Of a DNA stretch of 64,000 nt, positions 28,901 through 36,818 are shown piece by piece. Below the pieces are notes generated by a model that saw only the letters and a list, made by a program, of their open reading frames with translations, ran no database searches and was not told where the DNA came from. Origin of the DNA: RPQJ01 sp963846885 (lineage in GTDB: Bacteria > Pseudomonadota > Gammaproteobacteria > Steroidobacterales > Steroidobacteraceae). The stretch lies in contig CAWJXS010000002.1 in assembly GCA_963846885.1 (NCBI GenBank), forward strand, positions 62,001 to 126,000. Direction: 5' to 3'. Positions within the stretch are counted from its first letter, which is position 1. Every line of letters starts with the position of its first letter. The position numbers were made by a program, and so were the translations under genes.

Positions 28901-29395
28901 TCAGGAGAGCGGAGCGGCCGCGACGATGATGCCGTCTTCGTCGACGTAGACGAACTCACCCGGGCGGAACGTGACGCCTGCGAAGCGCACCGGCACGTCG
29001 CGTTCACCGGCCCCCCGTTTCTCGCTGCGCAGCGGCACGGTGCCGAGCGCGCGCACGCCGAGGTCCATGCGGGCGAGTTCCGCGGAGTCGCGGATGCAAC
29101 CATAAATGATGATCCCGGCCCAGCCGTTGTTGACGGCCGCCAGGCCGAGCTTGTCGCCGAGCAGCGCACGCCGGCGCGAGCCGCCGCCGTCGACGACCAG
29201 CACCCGGCCGTCGCCGCGGCTTTCGACCGCTTCCTTGACGCGGGAATTGTCCTCGAAGCAGAACACCGTGCTGATCGGGCCGTGAAACGCCCGGCGTCCA
29301 CCATAGGCGTGGAACGCAGGCTCGCACACCTGCACGTGGTCGCCGTGGTCGTCGCAGAGATCCGCCGTGCCTTTTGTCAGCGTAGGAGTGGTCAT
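28901..29395 (-). CDS. rraA: Regulator of ribonuclease activity A (RraA)
   Basis: A 164-residue RraA/MenG-fold protein, the usual length of about 160. TADLCDDHGD near the start, AVVEAVESRGDGRVLVVDGGGS-like and NNGWAGIIIYGCIRDS are typical blocks; in relatives the Arg-Asp pair after GCIRD marks the aldolase-like site. RraA inhibits RNase E in Enterobacteria; in other bacteria it may act as an oxaloacetate decarboxylase or HMG aldolase. A TATAAT -10 element lies 44 bases upstream. Confidence 0.92.
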   Translation of the reverse strand: MTTPTLTKGTADLCDDHGDHVQVCEPAFHAYGGRRAFHGPISTVFCFEDNSRVKEAVESRGDGRVLVVDGGGSRRRALLGDKLGLAAVNNGWAGIIIYGCIRDSAELARMDLGVRALGTVPLRSEKRGAGERDVPVRFAGVTFRPGEFVYVDEDGIIVAAAPLS

Positions 29396-29439
29396 CGTCG
29401 CGTTGCCTCGCCGCCGATGGGGATGATCGACGCGGGCGG

Positions 29440-29445
29440 ATTATA
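29440..29445 (-). promoter_or_regulatory. TATAAT -10 element upstream of rraA
   Basis: A perfect TATAAT on the minus strand in an otherwise very GC-rich stretch, 44 bases before the rraA ATG. No good -35 hexamer is seen at 17 bases, so this is only a likely sigma-70 -10 element serving rraA and probably yggX and the DUF423 gene. Confidence 0.5.
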
Positions 29446-29574
29446 AGGCGCGCGCGACGCAGTCCGTGCTGCGACCTGCCATGCGCGTGCGCGAGGGCGC
29501 CTTGCGGCACCCTCCCGCCGGCCAATACCCGACAGTCCTGGGCTTGCAGCCGCGGCGAGGCGGCCGCGGCAACC

Positions 29575-30033
29575 TCAGTGGATCTCGATCTGTCGCGGCT
29601 GCTGTTCCTGCGCGCGCTGCTTCGGGATACGGATGAGGATCACGCCGTCGCGGCATTCCGCGCTGATGCCCTGTTCGTGCGCGTTCTCCGGGAGCGCGAA
29701 GCGGCGCGCGAACGAGCCGTAGAACCGCTCGACGCGATGGACCTTCTCGTTCTCCTCGCGCTTTTCCTGCCGGCGCTCGCCTGCCAGCGTCAGCACGCCG
29801 TCCTGCACCGTGACGCTGACGTCTTCCTTGCGCACCTCGGGCACCTCTGCCTTGATGAGGTACTCGCCTTCGGTTTCACTGATGTCGGCCGCAGGCGCCC
29901 ATTCACGGGCCTGCAGTTCCCGCGCTTGCGCCTGGACCTGCGCCTGCCGTGGCCAGCGTCGCACGGTCTCGGCGAATACGCGGTCGAACATGTCGTCGAC
30001 GTCGCGGAACGGTTCCCACTTGATGACTCGCAT
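29575..30033 (-). CDS. Small heat shock protein Hsp20
   Basis: A 152-residue alpha-crystallin-domain chaperone. The N-terminal RVIKWEPFRDVDDMFDRVF is the usual amphipathic arm. The core runs from about 47 to 138 with EVRKEDVSVTVQDGVLTLAGER, and the C-terminal tail has the I-x-I assembly motif (IEI). It holds unfolded proteins in the cytosol. AGGAGG lies 8 bases before the ATG. A heat-shock-type promoter is visible upstream (30084-30111). Confidence 0.95.
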   Translation of the reverse strand: MRVIKWEPFRDVDDMFDRVFAETVRRWPRQAQVQAQARELQAREWAPAADISETEGEYLIKAEVPEVRKEDVSVTVQDGVLTLAGERRQEKREENEKVHRVERFYGSFARRFALPENAHEQGISAECRDGVILIRIPKQRAQEQQPRQIEIH

Positions 30034-30083
30034 GACTGCTACCTCCTGACCGGGACCGCACCTGCAGTCCCCATGTGCCGCCT

Positions 30084-30111
30084 AGATGTGCGCCGGCGGG
30101 CGCGTTTCAAG
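30084..30111 (-). promoter_or_regulatory. Sigma-32 (heat shock) promoter of hsp20
   Basis: CTTGAAA at 30105-30111 is the exact sigma-32 -35 consensus, followed after 13 bases by GCACATCT, which matches six of eight positions of CCCCATNT. It ends about 50 bases before the hsp20 ATG. Sequence match by eye plus the fitting gene gives good support. Confidence 0.7.
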
Positions 30112-30148
30112 GGGCAGGCAGGCCGTGCGCAGCGATCGCGGCGCCACC

Positions 30149-30186
30149 AAAAAAAACGGCGCAAGCGGTGACCCGCTCGCGCCGTT
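30149..30186 (-). terminator. Rho-independent terminator of the HiPIP gene
   Basis: On the minus strand AACGGCGC...GCGCCGTT forms a stem with inner GAGCGG/CCGCTT pairing, followed directly by a run of eight T. It lies 26 bases after the HiPIP stop. Confidence 0.85.
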
Positions 30187-30211
30187 CGTCTGCTCGACGA
30201 GGCCGGAAGAA

Positions 30212-30547
30212 TTACGGCCGCTTGACGTAGACCTTGCACCAGCCATTCGCGGCCACCGGGCGGCCCGCGAAAATATTGCACGGCACTTCTTTCATGCCCG
30301 GCTTGGCAGTGGGTGCCTGCAGGCAGTTGGCGCAGTTCTGGCCGGGCTTGAAGTTCGGATTCGCCTTGGCGTCGACCTTCGACGCGTCTTCGACGTAACC
30401 GAGCGACTTCGCCTGCGGCTCCGTCGGGCTGACCCTGGCGCCGGCTGCATCGGCCGTGCGGCTGATCAGGGCGGACACGGGCACTGCCGCGACGCCGAGC
30501 AACGCACCCTTCAGCAACGTGCGACGCGGAAACTTCTGTTCGGACAT
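30212..30547 (-). CDS. High-potential iron-sulfur protein (HiPIP), Tat-exported
   Basis: A 111-residue precursor. The start MSEQKFPRRTLLKG is a twin-arginine signal with cleavage expected after the ADA around residue 35. The mature part has four Cys in the HiPIP order (CANC, then PC and WC near the C-terminus) that bind a [4Fe-4S] cluster. HiPIPs carry electrons in the periplasm, between the bc1 complex and oxidases or reaction centres. GAGGAG is 11 bases before ATG 30547; the longer frame to 30676 adds no sensible sequence. TAGAAT at 30591-30596 may be its -10. Confidence 0.93.
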   Translation of the reverse strand: MSEQKFPRRTLLKGALLGVAAVPVSALISRTADAAGARVSPTEPQAKSLGYVEDASKVDAKANPNFKPGQNCANCLQAPTAKPGMKEVPCNIFAGRPVAANGWCKVYVKRP

Positions 30548-30751
30548 TTGGATACTTCTCCTCGAGAGGGGACAATCGACCAACGGCGGAATTCTACGCA
30601 GCCTGTAGCCTGCTGTGGGTTCGACCACATTCGACCTGATAGGTTTCGTCTTGTACCGCCGGGCAGTTGCAAACATGATTGAGAATCACTCGCAACCGCG
30701 TGTGCGTGCCTCGGATCGGTTCCTCGTCGGCGCATTATTTCGAGAGCACTG

Positions 30752-31762
30752 ATGCCTGACCCGCGTCGCAGCCGCCTCAAGACCTACGCCGGTGTCGCCG
30801 TCAGCATGCTGCTGGCCGCGCTCGCCGGGTGGGTGCTGTGGCGCACGTTCCAGCGCATCAGCTTCGCTGACGTCCTGGCGCAGATGAGGGCGGTGCCCGC
30901 ATCGACGCTCGCCCTGGCTGCGTTCTGCGTGGCCAGCGCGTTCACGGTGCTCGCGTTGTACGAAGTGGTCGTCGTGCGTTACGTGAAAGGCAGCGTGGGC
31001 CGGGCCAAGCCCATGCTCACCGCCTATATCGCCTTTCCGCTCGGGCACGCGGTGGGGCAGGCCATGCTGAGCGGCGGCGCCTTGCGCTATCGCATGTACA
31101 CGCCCGTGGGGTTCTCCGCGACGGAAGTCGGCGCGACCGTGCTGCTCGCCAACATGCCCTACGCGCTGGGGTTCGGGCTCCTGCTCGATATCTCGCTGGT
31201 GTTCGCCGCCGACCTGCTGGCGCCGATGTTCCGCGTCTCGAGCCAGTGGCTGTTCGTGCTCGGCTGCATCGGCCTGTGCAAAGACGCGGCATACGTCCTG
31301 CTGATCCTGTTCCGCAAGCAGCCCATCAAGCTCGGCGGCTGGTCCGTGAACCTGCCGACTCCGGCAATGACGGCGCTGCAGCTCGTCGTCGGGCTCGCCG
31401 ATATTTTCCTGGTGTCGTCGGTGCTGTACTTGTTGTTGCCCGAAGCGGCCGGCATCGGCTATCTCGCGTTCCTGGGCGCATACCTCGCGAGCGTGCTGGT
31501 CGGCGTGCTGAGCCACGTGCCGGCCGGACTCGGCGTGCTCGAGTCGATGCTGCTGCTGTTGCTGCCGGGCGTGCCGCCCGAGCAGTTGCTGGCCGCCGTG
31601 CTGATGTACCGCATGATCTACGAGATCGTGCCGGCGCTGGGCTCGCTCGCGCTGTGGTTCGCCTTCGAAGGCCTTTCGCGGGACGGCGCGCTCCTGCGCG
31701 TGATGGGCCGTCAGGCGCCGATCATCCGTCCCGACAGTCCCACCATCGACAAGAGCGAATGA
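30752..31762 (+). CDS. YbhN/UPF0104-like integral membrane protein (LPG-synthase TM family)
   Basis: A 336-residue polytopic protein with about eight transmembrane helices. GHAVGQAMLSGGALRYRMY and VLSHVPAGLGVLESMLL are typical of the flippase-like domain shared by YbhN and the membrane part of MprF. It lacks the lysyl-transferase domain, so lipid translocation, not lysylation, is the reasonable guess. Its end overlaps the convergent FAD oxidoreductase by 52 bases. Confidence 0.8.
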   Translation: MPDPRRSRLKTYAGVAVSMLLAALAGWVLWRTFQRISFADVLAQMRAVPASTLALAAFCVASAFTVLALYEVVVVRYVKGSVGRAKPMLTAYIAFPLGHAVGQAMLSGGALRYRMYTPVGFSATEVGATVLLANMPYALGFGLLLDISLVFAADLLAPMFRVSSQWLFVLGCIGLCKDAAYVLLILFRKQPIKLGGWSVNLPTPAMTALQLVVGLADIFLVSSVLYLLLPEAAGIGYLAFLGAYLASVLVGVLSHVPAGLGVLESMLLLLLPGVPPEQLLAAVLMYRMIYEIVPALGSLALWFAFEGLSRDGALLRVMGRQAPIIRPDSPTIDKSE

Positions 31763-32715
31763 GCCAGGCTGCGGCCGCTCTCGAACGCGGCTTCGACTCG
31801 CGGCGCGATGCACCAGTCACCGCAGGCGCCGGCACTCATTTCCTCGTCCACGATGCACGACAATCCCAGCGGTTCCTCGACCAGCGCATGACGCCAGCGG
31901 TGCGCGTCCTGGTGCACGGGACGCGGCAGGGCGCGGCCCACGCATTCCGCGAAGGCCGCAAACAGCAGTTGCGCGGCTTCCGTCGCGTCCAGGTTGAGGT
32001 GCTCGCGCGACCAGGCGGAAGTGGCATGCACCACCCAGCACTGCGGTCCGAGTGGGCGATCGCTTTTGCTCGAGTTGCAGGCGGCCCAGGCGAGCGGGCC
32101 CTTCGTCCAGCGGCGTGCCTCGGCGCCCAGGTCGAGCGGCGGGTCGAAGGCGAACATGCCGGTCCAGCAAGGCGCCATGCGCACGTCCGCCACATGGCGA
32201 AACGCGCGTCCGTGGGCTCCCAGCAAGGCGTACGCCTGCGGCGCGGGGACGGCCACGGCCACGGCGCGGAACGTGACGTTCTGACGACCCGAGTCCGTCT
32301 GTAATTCCCAGCCGCGCTGGCTCGGGATGAGTTCATGCACGGCGATGCCGCCCTGCACGTCGATGTTGCGGGCGAGCGGCCGCACCAGCGCACTCATGCC
32401 GGGCTGGCCTATCCACCAGTCCTCGATCGGCGCGGGCCAGGCGCGGTCGTCTTCCATGATGCGGGGCCGCCAGGCGTCGAGCACGCCGGCGCGCAGCGCG
32501 GTCTCGGCGTAGCGCCCGAAAGGCCGGCTGCGGGCCGTGATGAACTGCGCGCCATGGTCGAAGGCGAGCGGGCCGACGCGGCGCGTCGCCAACCGGCCGC
32601 CCAGGCCGCGGGACCGTTCGAACACCGTGACCTTGGCGTCCGCTCGCGCCAATTCATGCGCGCAGGCCAATCCAGCCATGCCTGCGCCTATCACAGCAAA
32701 TCGCACGTCATCCAT
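31711..32715 (-). CDS. Renalase-like NAD(P)/FAD-dependent oxidoreductase
   Basis: A 334-residue flavoprotein. The FAD-binding GAGMAGLACAHELARADAKVTVFERS occupies about 9-35 (shown in part: GAGMAGLACAHELA), followed by GGRLATRR and FDHGAQFITAR, the signature of bacterial renalases and related small amine-oxidase-fold enzymes. Renalase oxidises dihydro isomers of NAD(P)H; this role is only suggested. AAGG upstream of ATG 32715. It overlaps the convergent YbhN-like gene by 52 bases. Confidence 0.8.
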   Translation of the reverse strand: MDDVRFAVIGAGMAGLACAHELARADAKVTVFERSRGLGGRLATRRVGPLAFDHGAQFITARSRPFGRYAETALRAGVLDAWRPRIMEDDRAWPAPIEDWWIGQPGMSALVRPLARNIDVQGGIAVHELIPSQRGWELQTDSGRQNVTFRAVAVAVPAPQAYALLGAHGRAFRHVADVRMAPCWTGMFAFDPPLDLGAEARRWTKGPLAWAACNSSKSDRPLGPQCWVVHATSAWSREHLNLDATEAAQLLFAAFAECVGRALPRPVHQDAHRWRHALVEEPLGLSCIVDEEMSAGACGDWCIAPRVEAAFESGRSLAHSLLSMVGLSGRMIGA

Positions 32716-32862
32716 CGCCGCGGGTTGGCCTTCTTTGGTTCGATCGGCTGAGGATGGTGTTCGCGTGCAGCGCGGTCAAGGCCAATGGTTCGCTTTGGGG
32801 GGTGGGCCTACAATCGGCGCTGGTCGATCCCGCCCGCACCCGAAAAAACAGGCAGCCCCATC

Positions 32863-34608
32863 ATGAGCCGAACCGCCGCCGCCATGCTTCGCGAAGCCCT
32901 CGAGGACGCCGGCGTCAAGTTCACCTTTGGCATCCCCGGTGTGCACAACACGGAGATCTACGATGAACTCGCCAAGTCGGCGACCATCACTCCGATCCTG
33001 GTGACGCACGAGGGTTGTGGCGCGTTCATGGCTGACGCGATCAGTCGCAGTGGCACGAGTCTCGGCACCCTGGTCATCGTGCCCGCGGCCGGCGTCACGC
33101 ATGCGGCAAGCGGCATCGGCGAGGCGTTCCTCGACGGCATCCCGCTGCTGGTCATCGCGGGTGGCGTACGCCGTGACACGGGGCGCAAGTACCAGCTGCA
33201 CGACGTCGACCAGCATGCGCTGCTGCGTCCCATCACCAAGGGCACGTGGCTGGTAGAGAAACACGAGGACGTCATCGCGACGATCCACGAGGCAGTGCGC
33301 GTTGCAACCAGCGGCGAGCCGGGTCCGGTGTTCGTCGAGATCCCGGTGAACCTGCAGCTGTTCACCGGGCCCGAAGGCGCGCCGTCGCCGGTACCGGCGG
33401 TCGCGGTGCCCGCGGCTCGTTGCGACGCGGCGCAGGTCGCTGCCGCAGCGACGCTGCTGCGGCAGGCCAGGGCGCCCACGCTGTTCGTCGGCTGGGGCGC
33501 GGTCGATGCCACCGCCGAAGTCGCGCGGCTCGCCGAACTGCTCGGCGCGCCTGTCTCCACCACGCTGCAGGGCCTCAGCGCGTTTCCCGCCAACCATCCG
33601 TTGCACGCGGGCTTCTGCCTCGGCCGCGCAGCGACGCCTGCCGTCGAGAAATCGTTCGCGGACACGGATTGCATGCTCGCCATCGGCACGCGCTTCGGCG
33701 AAATCGCGACGGGCAGTTTCGGCTGGGCACCCCCTGCCGATCTCGTCCACGTCGACATCAACCCGCAGGTGTTCGGCGCCAACTACCCTGCGCGGATCGC
33801 ATTGGAAGGCGACGCGAGGGCCGTACTGCAGTTGCTGCTGCAGGCTCTGGGCGACGCACCGCCGGCCGGCGCGAGTGAGCGGCGCGGACGGGTCGAAACG
33901 CTCATCCGCGCGCAGAAAGCGGCGTACCTCGACGAATGGCTGCGTCACGACACCCGCGGCCGCGTCAGCCCCGCGCGCTTCTTTGCCAGCTTGCGCCGGC
34001 AGCTTGCCGACGACTCGACCGTCGTGCTCGACGACGGCAACCACACTTTCCTGGCCGCTGAGCTGCTGCCGATCCATCGCGCGCGCGGGCTCATTTCGCC
34101 GACCGACTTCAATTGCATGGGGTACTGCGTGCCCGCGACGATCGGCGCGAAGCTCGCGCGGCCGGACGCGCCGGTGGTCGGCATCGTCGGCGACGGCGCG
34201 TTCCGCATGACTGCGCTCGAACTGGCGACCGCCACGGCGCAACAGCTCGGCGTCGTCGTGTTCGTGTTCAGCGACGGCGAACTCGCGCAGATCGCTCAGG
34301 CCCAGGAGATTCCTTACAACCGCAAGACCTGCACGGTGCTGGGTCCGCTGGACGTAGCCGGCGTTGCGCAGGCCACGGGCGCGAAATTCCTGCGCATCGC
34401 CAACGATGGCGACATCGACGGCGTCATCGACGCGGCGCTTGGCGCGGCCGCGCGCGAGCGGCGCCCCGTGCTGGTCGACGTGGCCATCGACTACTCGAAG
34501 CGGACGCGCTTCACCGAAGGCATCGTCAAGACGAACCTCGAGCGCTTCGATCTGGGGACCAAGGCGCGGCTGGTGGGTCGCGCCCTGTGGCGGCGCGTGA
34601 GCGGCTAG
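32863..34608 (+). CDS. Thiamine diphosphate-dependent enzyme (acetolactate-synthase-like)
   Basis: A 581-residue ThDP enzyme with the three usual domains. The N-terminal PYR domain includes GIPGVHNTEIYDEL and the conserved Glu in THEGCGAFMADA. A central DHS-like domain occupies about 195-325. The C-terminal PP domain has GDGAFRMTALEL, but the usual metal-binding Asn pair downstream is replaced by SDGE. Candidates include acetolactate synthase, oxalyl-CoA or phosphonopyruvate decarboxylase-like enzymes; none is certain. No small regulatory subunit is adjacent. TACAAT at 32809-32814 may be its -10. The stop TAG is the first triplet of repeat copy 2. Confidence 0.8.
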   Translation: MSRTAAAMLREALEDAGVKFTFGIPGVHNTEIYDELAKSATITPILVTHEGCGAFMADAISRSGTSLGTLVIVPAAGVTHAASGIGEAFLDGIPLLVIAGGVRRDTGRKYQLHDVDQHALLRPITKGTWLVEKHEDVIATIHEAVRVATSGEPGPVFVEIPVNLQLFTGPEGAPSPVPAVAVPAARCDAAQVAAAATLLRQARAPTLFVGWGAVDATAEVARLAELLGAPVSTTLQGLSAFPANHPLHAGFCLGRAATPAVEKSFADTDCMLAIGTRFGEIATGSFGWAPPADLVHVDINPQVFGANYPARIALEGDARAVLQLLLQALGDAPPAGASERRGRVETLIRAQKAAYLDEWLRHDTRGRVSPARFFASLRRQLADDSTVVLDDGNHTFLAAELLPIHRARGLISPTDFNCMGYCVPATIGAKLARPDAPVVGIVGDGAFRMTALELATATAQQLGVVVFVFSDGELAQIAQAQEIPYNRKTCTVLGPLDVAGVAQATGAKFLRIANDGDIDGVIDAALGAAARERRPVLVDVAIDYSKRTRFTEGIVKTNLERFDLGTKARLVGRALWRRVSG

Positions 34609-34963
34609 GTAAGCTCTGCCCAGGTCCGCAAGTGACGCGTTGCGTGCGCTCGATCCGGTGCCTGTCACCGAGCTTGGAAAGGCAGACACGCGCTCTGTGA
34701 CAGGCACCGGATCGAGCGCTCTGGCAGCGTCGCAGGCTGGCAGTCGCAAGCGTCCGATCCGGGACCGTTCCCAGAGCGCGTGTCTGCCTTTCCAAGCTCG
34801 GGGAACGGTCCCGGGGCGGACGCGCCAGCGACTGGTCGCCCTCGCGTGTTCGACGTGCGGTGCCGAATTGGAACCCTGCGCGGCTGACCTTGAGTGCTCG
34901 GTGCCAGGCACCGGATCGAGCGCACGCAACGCGTCACTTGCGGGCCTGTGCAGAACTTCCCTA
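34606..34963. repeat. 358-bp inverted-repeat element, copy 2
   Basis: Nearly the same sequence as copy 1 over its full length, with scattered substitutions and two fewer bases. Both terminal repeats are present (TAGGTAAGCTC... on the left, TAGGGAAGTTC... read from the right), and the inner 29-nt pair is perfect here (agagcgcgtgtc variant). It lies between the convergent ThDP enzyme and Lrp genes, and the TAG at each end is the stop codon of those genes. No ORF crossing it resembles a protein. See copy 1 for the internal layout. Confidence 0.92.
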
Positions 34964-35443
34964 AACGACGATGGGCAGCACCGTCGTTTCCTTGATCACC
35001 GTGACGGTGACCGAGGAATTGATCGACTGCACGTTCGGCAGCTTGGAGAGGTGATCGAGGTAGAACGCCTCGTACGCCTTGATGTCGCGCGTGACCACTC
35101 GCAGCATGAAGTCCCACTCGCCCATGGTGGTGTAGCAGTCGAGCACTTCGGGCCGCTCGCGGATCGCTTCCGCGAAGGCGGCGATGGCATCGCGGCCCTG
35201 CGACGACAGCTTCACGTGGGCGAAGATGGTGACGTCGAGTCCCAGCGCGGCCCGGTCGAGCAACGCAACGCGGCCCTTGATGACACCGGACTGCTCCAGG
35301 CTCTGGATGCGGCGCCAGCAGGTGGTCGTCGACAGTCCGGTGCGTGAAGCGACTTCCGCGACCGACAGGGCGCCCTCCCGCTGCAGCAAGTCCAGAATCC
35401 TGCGGTCGACCTTGTCTATACGAGACTGAACCGTCTCTTCCAT
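34961..35443 (-). CDS. bkdR: Lrp/AsnC-family regulator of the bkd operon
   Basis: A 160-residue Lrp-type protein. The N-terminal helix-turn-helix spans about 10-55 (LLQREGALSVAEVASRTGLSTTTCWRRIQSLE region), and the C-terminal RAM ligand-binding domain contains MGEWDFMLRVV and DIKAYEAFYLDHLSKLP. It is divergent from the branched-chain 2-oxoacid dehydrogenase genes, as bkdR is in Pseudomonas, so it is probably their leucine/valine-responsive activator. GGGAGCG precedes the ATG at 35443. The stop TAG belongs to repeat copy 2. Confidence 0.85.
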   Translation of the reverse strand: MEETVQSRIDKVDRRILDLLQREGALSVAEVASRTGLSTTTCWRRIQSLEQSGVIKGRVALLDRAALGLDVTIFAHVKLSSQGRDAIAAFAEAIRERPEVLDCYTTMGEWDFMLRVVTRDIKAYEAFYLDHLSKLPNVQSINSSVTVTVIKETTVLPIVV

Positions 35444-35458
35444 GGAAGTGCGCTCCCT

Positions 35459-35472
35459 GAAATATATATTTC
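35459..35472. promoter_or_regulatory. Perfect AT palindrome in the bkdR-bkdA1 gap
   Basis: GAAATATATATTTC is a perfect 14-bp palindrome, isolated in GC-rich DNA and 16 bases before the bkdR ATG. Lrp-family proteins prefer AT-rich dyads, so this is a plausible operator that would control both divergent genes. It could also overlap the bkdR -10 region. Confidence 0.5.
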
Positions 35473-35573
35473 TCATTGCTGCAACGCAGTGCAACAATGC
35501 CCGCACCCCCCATCTACGACCAGTAATCTACCGCGCCACACGTCTCACCGCATCTGTAATTAGCGAGGAAGCG

Positions 35574-36812
35574 ATGCCCCGCCGCTCACGCCTGCACATC
35601 CCGCAGCACCATTCCCGTCCCGGTGAAGAGCCGGATTTCAGCTACCTCGAGACTTCCCCGGCCGGCGCGGTGCCGCGTCCGGATGTGAATGCGCGCGTTC
35701 GCGACATCGGCAACCTGGCGATCGAGATGGTGCGCGTGCTCGACGACAGCCACGTCGCGATCGGGCCGTGGAACCCGCACCTCGAAGTGCATGACCTGCA
35801 GATCGGCCTGCGCCACATGCTGCTCACGCGCATCTTCGACGAGCGCATGCAGCGCGCGCAGCGCCAGGGCAAGACCTCGTTCTACATGCGCTGCCTGGGC
35901 GAGGAAGCCGTGTCGGTCGCGCAGGGCATGGCGCTGCGGCCCAAGGACATGCTGTTTCCTGCCTACCGCAACCAGGGCCTGTACATGGTCCGCGGCCGGC
36001 CGCTGGTCGACCTCATGTGCCAGCTGCTCTCCAATACGCGCGACATGTGCAAGGGTCGCCAGCTCCCCGTGATGTATCACTGGGCCGAGGGCCGCATCTT
36101 CTCGATCTCCGGCAACCTCACGACGCAGTTTCCGCAGGCCGTGGGCTGGGCGATGGCGGCCGCCATCAAGGGCGAGGACGACATCGCGGCCTCGTGGATC
36201 GGCGAAGGCTCGAGCGCCGAGGCCGACTTTCACCACGCGATGCTGTTCGCGTCCGTGTACATGGCGCCGGTGATCCTGAACGTCGTCAACAACCAGTGGG
36301 CGATCTCGACCTTCCAGGGCTTCGCGGGTGGCGAGCAGCGCTCGTTCGCGGCGCGGGGTCCCGGCTACGGCATGGCGGGCATCCGCGTGGACGGCAACGA
36401 TTTCCTCGCCGTGTACGCCGTGACGCAGTGGGCTGCCGAGCGCGCGCGCACCGGCGCCGGTCCCACGCTGATCGAGCACGTCACTTACCGTGGCGCAGCG
36501 CATTCGACCAGCGACGATCCCGCGCGCTATCGACCGAAAGACGACTACGAGAAGTGGCCGCTGGGCGACCCGGTGATCCGTCTCAAGAACCACCTGATCG
36601 CGCTGGGCGAGTGGTCGGAGGAGCGCCACAAGACGCTGGCCGAGGAACTCGAGACGCAGGTGACCGAGAGCTGGAAGGAAGCCGTGCAGTACGGAACGCT
36701 GACGGACGGGCCGCGCCTCAATCGCGACCTCATGTTCCAGGACGTCTTCAAGGAAATGCCCGAGCAGCTGCGCAAACAGCGTGAGCAGCTCCGCACGGAA
36801 CAGGGGGTATAG
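35574..36812 (+). CDS. bkdA1: Branched-chain 2-oxoacid dehydrogenase E1 component, alpha subunit
   Basis: A 412-residue ThDP subunit. IGEGSSAEADFHHAM with NNQWAIS is the ThDP/metal motif (GDGx~25NN type), and ARGPGYGMAGIRVDGND and YRGAAHSTSDD contain the conserved phosphorylation-loop region of the family. It decarboxylates the 2-oxoacids of valine, leucine and isoleucine together with the beta subunit. GCGAGGA lies 5 bases before ATG 35574. First gene of the bkd operon; the E1beta gene follows after 6 bases. Confidence 0.93.
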   Translation: MPRRSRLHIPQHHSRPGEEPDFSYLETSPAGAVPRPDVNARVRDIGNLAIEMVRVLDDSHVAIGPWNPHLEVHDLQIGLRHMLLTRIFDERMQRAQRQGKTSFYMRCLGEEAVSVAQGMALRPKDMLFPAYRNQGLYMVRGRPLVDLMCQLLSNTRDMCKGRQLPVMYHWAEGRIFSISGNLTTQFPQAVGWAMAAAIKGEDDIAASWIGEGSSAEADFHHAMLFASVYMAPVILNVVNNQWAISTFQGFAGGEQRSFAARGPGYGMAGIRVDGNDFLAVYAVTQWAAERARTGAGPTLIEHVTYRGAAHSTSDDPARYRPKDDYEKWPLGDPVIRLKNHLIALGEWSEERHKTLAEELETQVTESWKEAVQYGTLTDGPRLNRDLMFQDVFKEMPEQLRKQREQLRTEQGV

Positions 36813-36818
36813 GAACTC

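Noticed and set aside
32776..34929. Minus-strand frame passing through repeat copy 2 and the ThDP gene
   Set aside because: It only exists because the repeat lacks stops in that frame; no protein similarity is seen.
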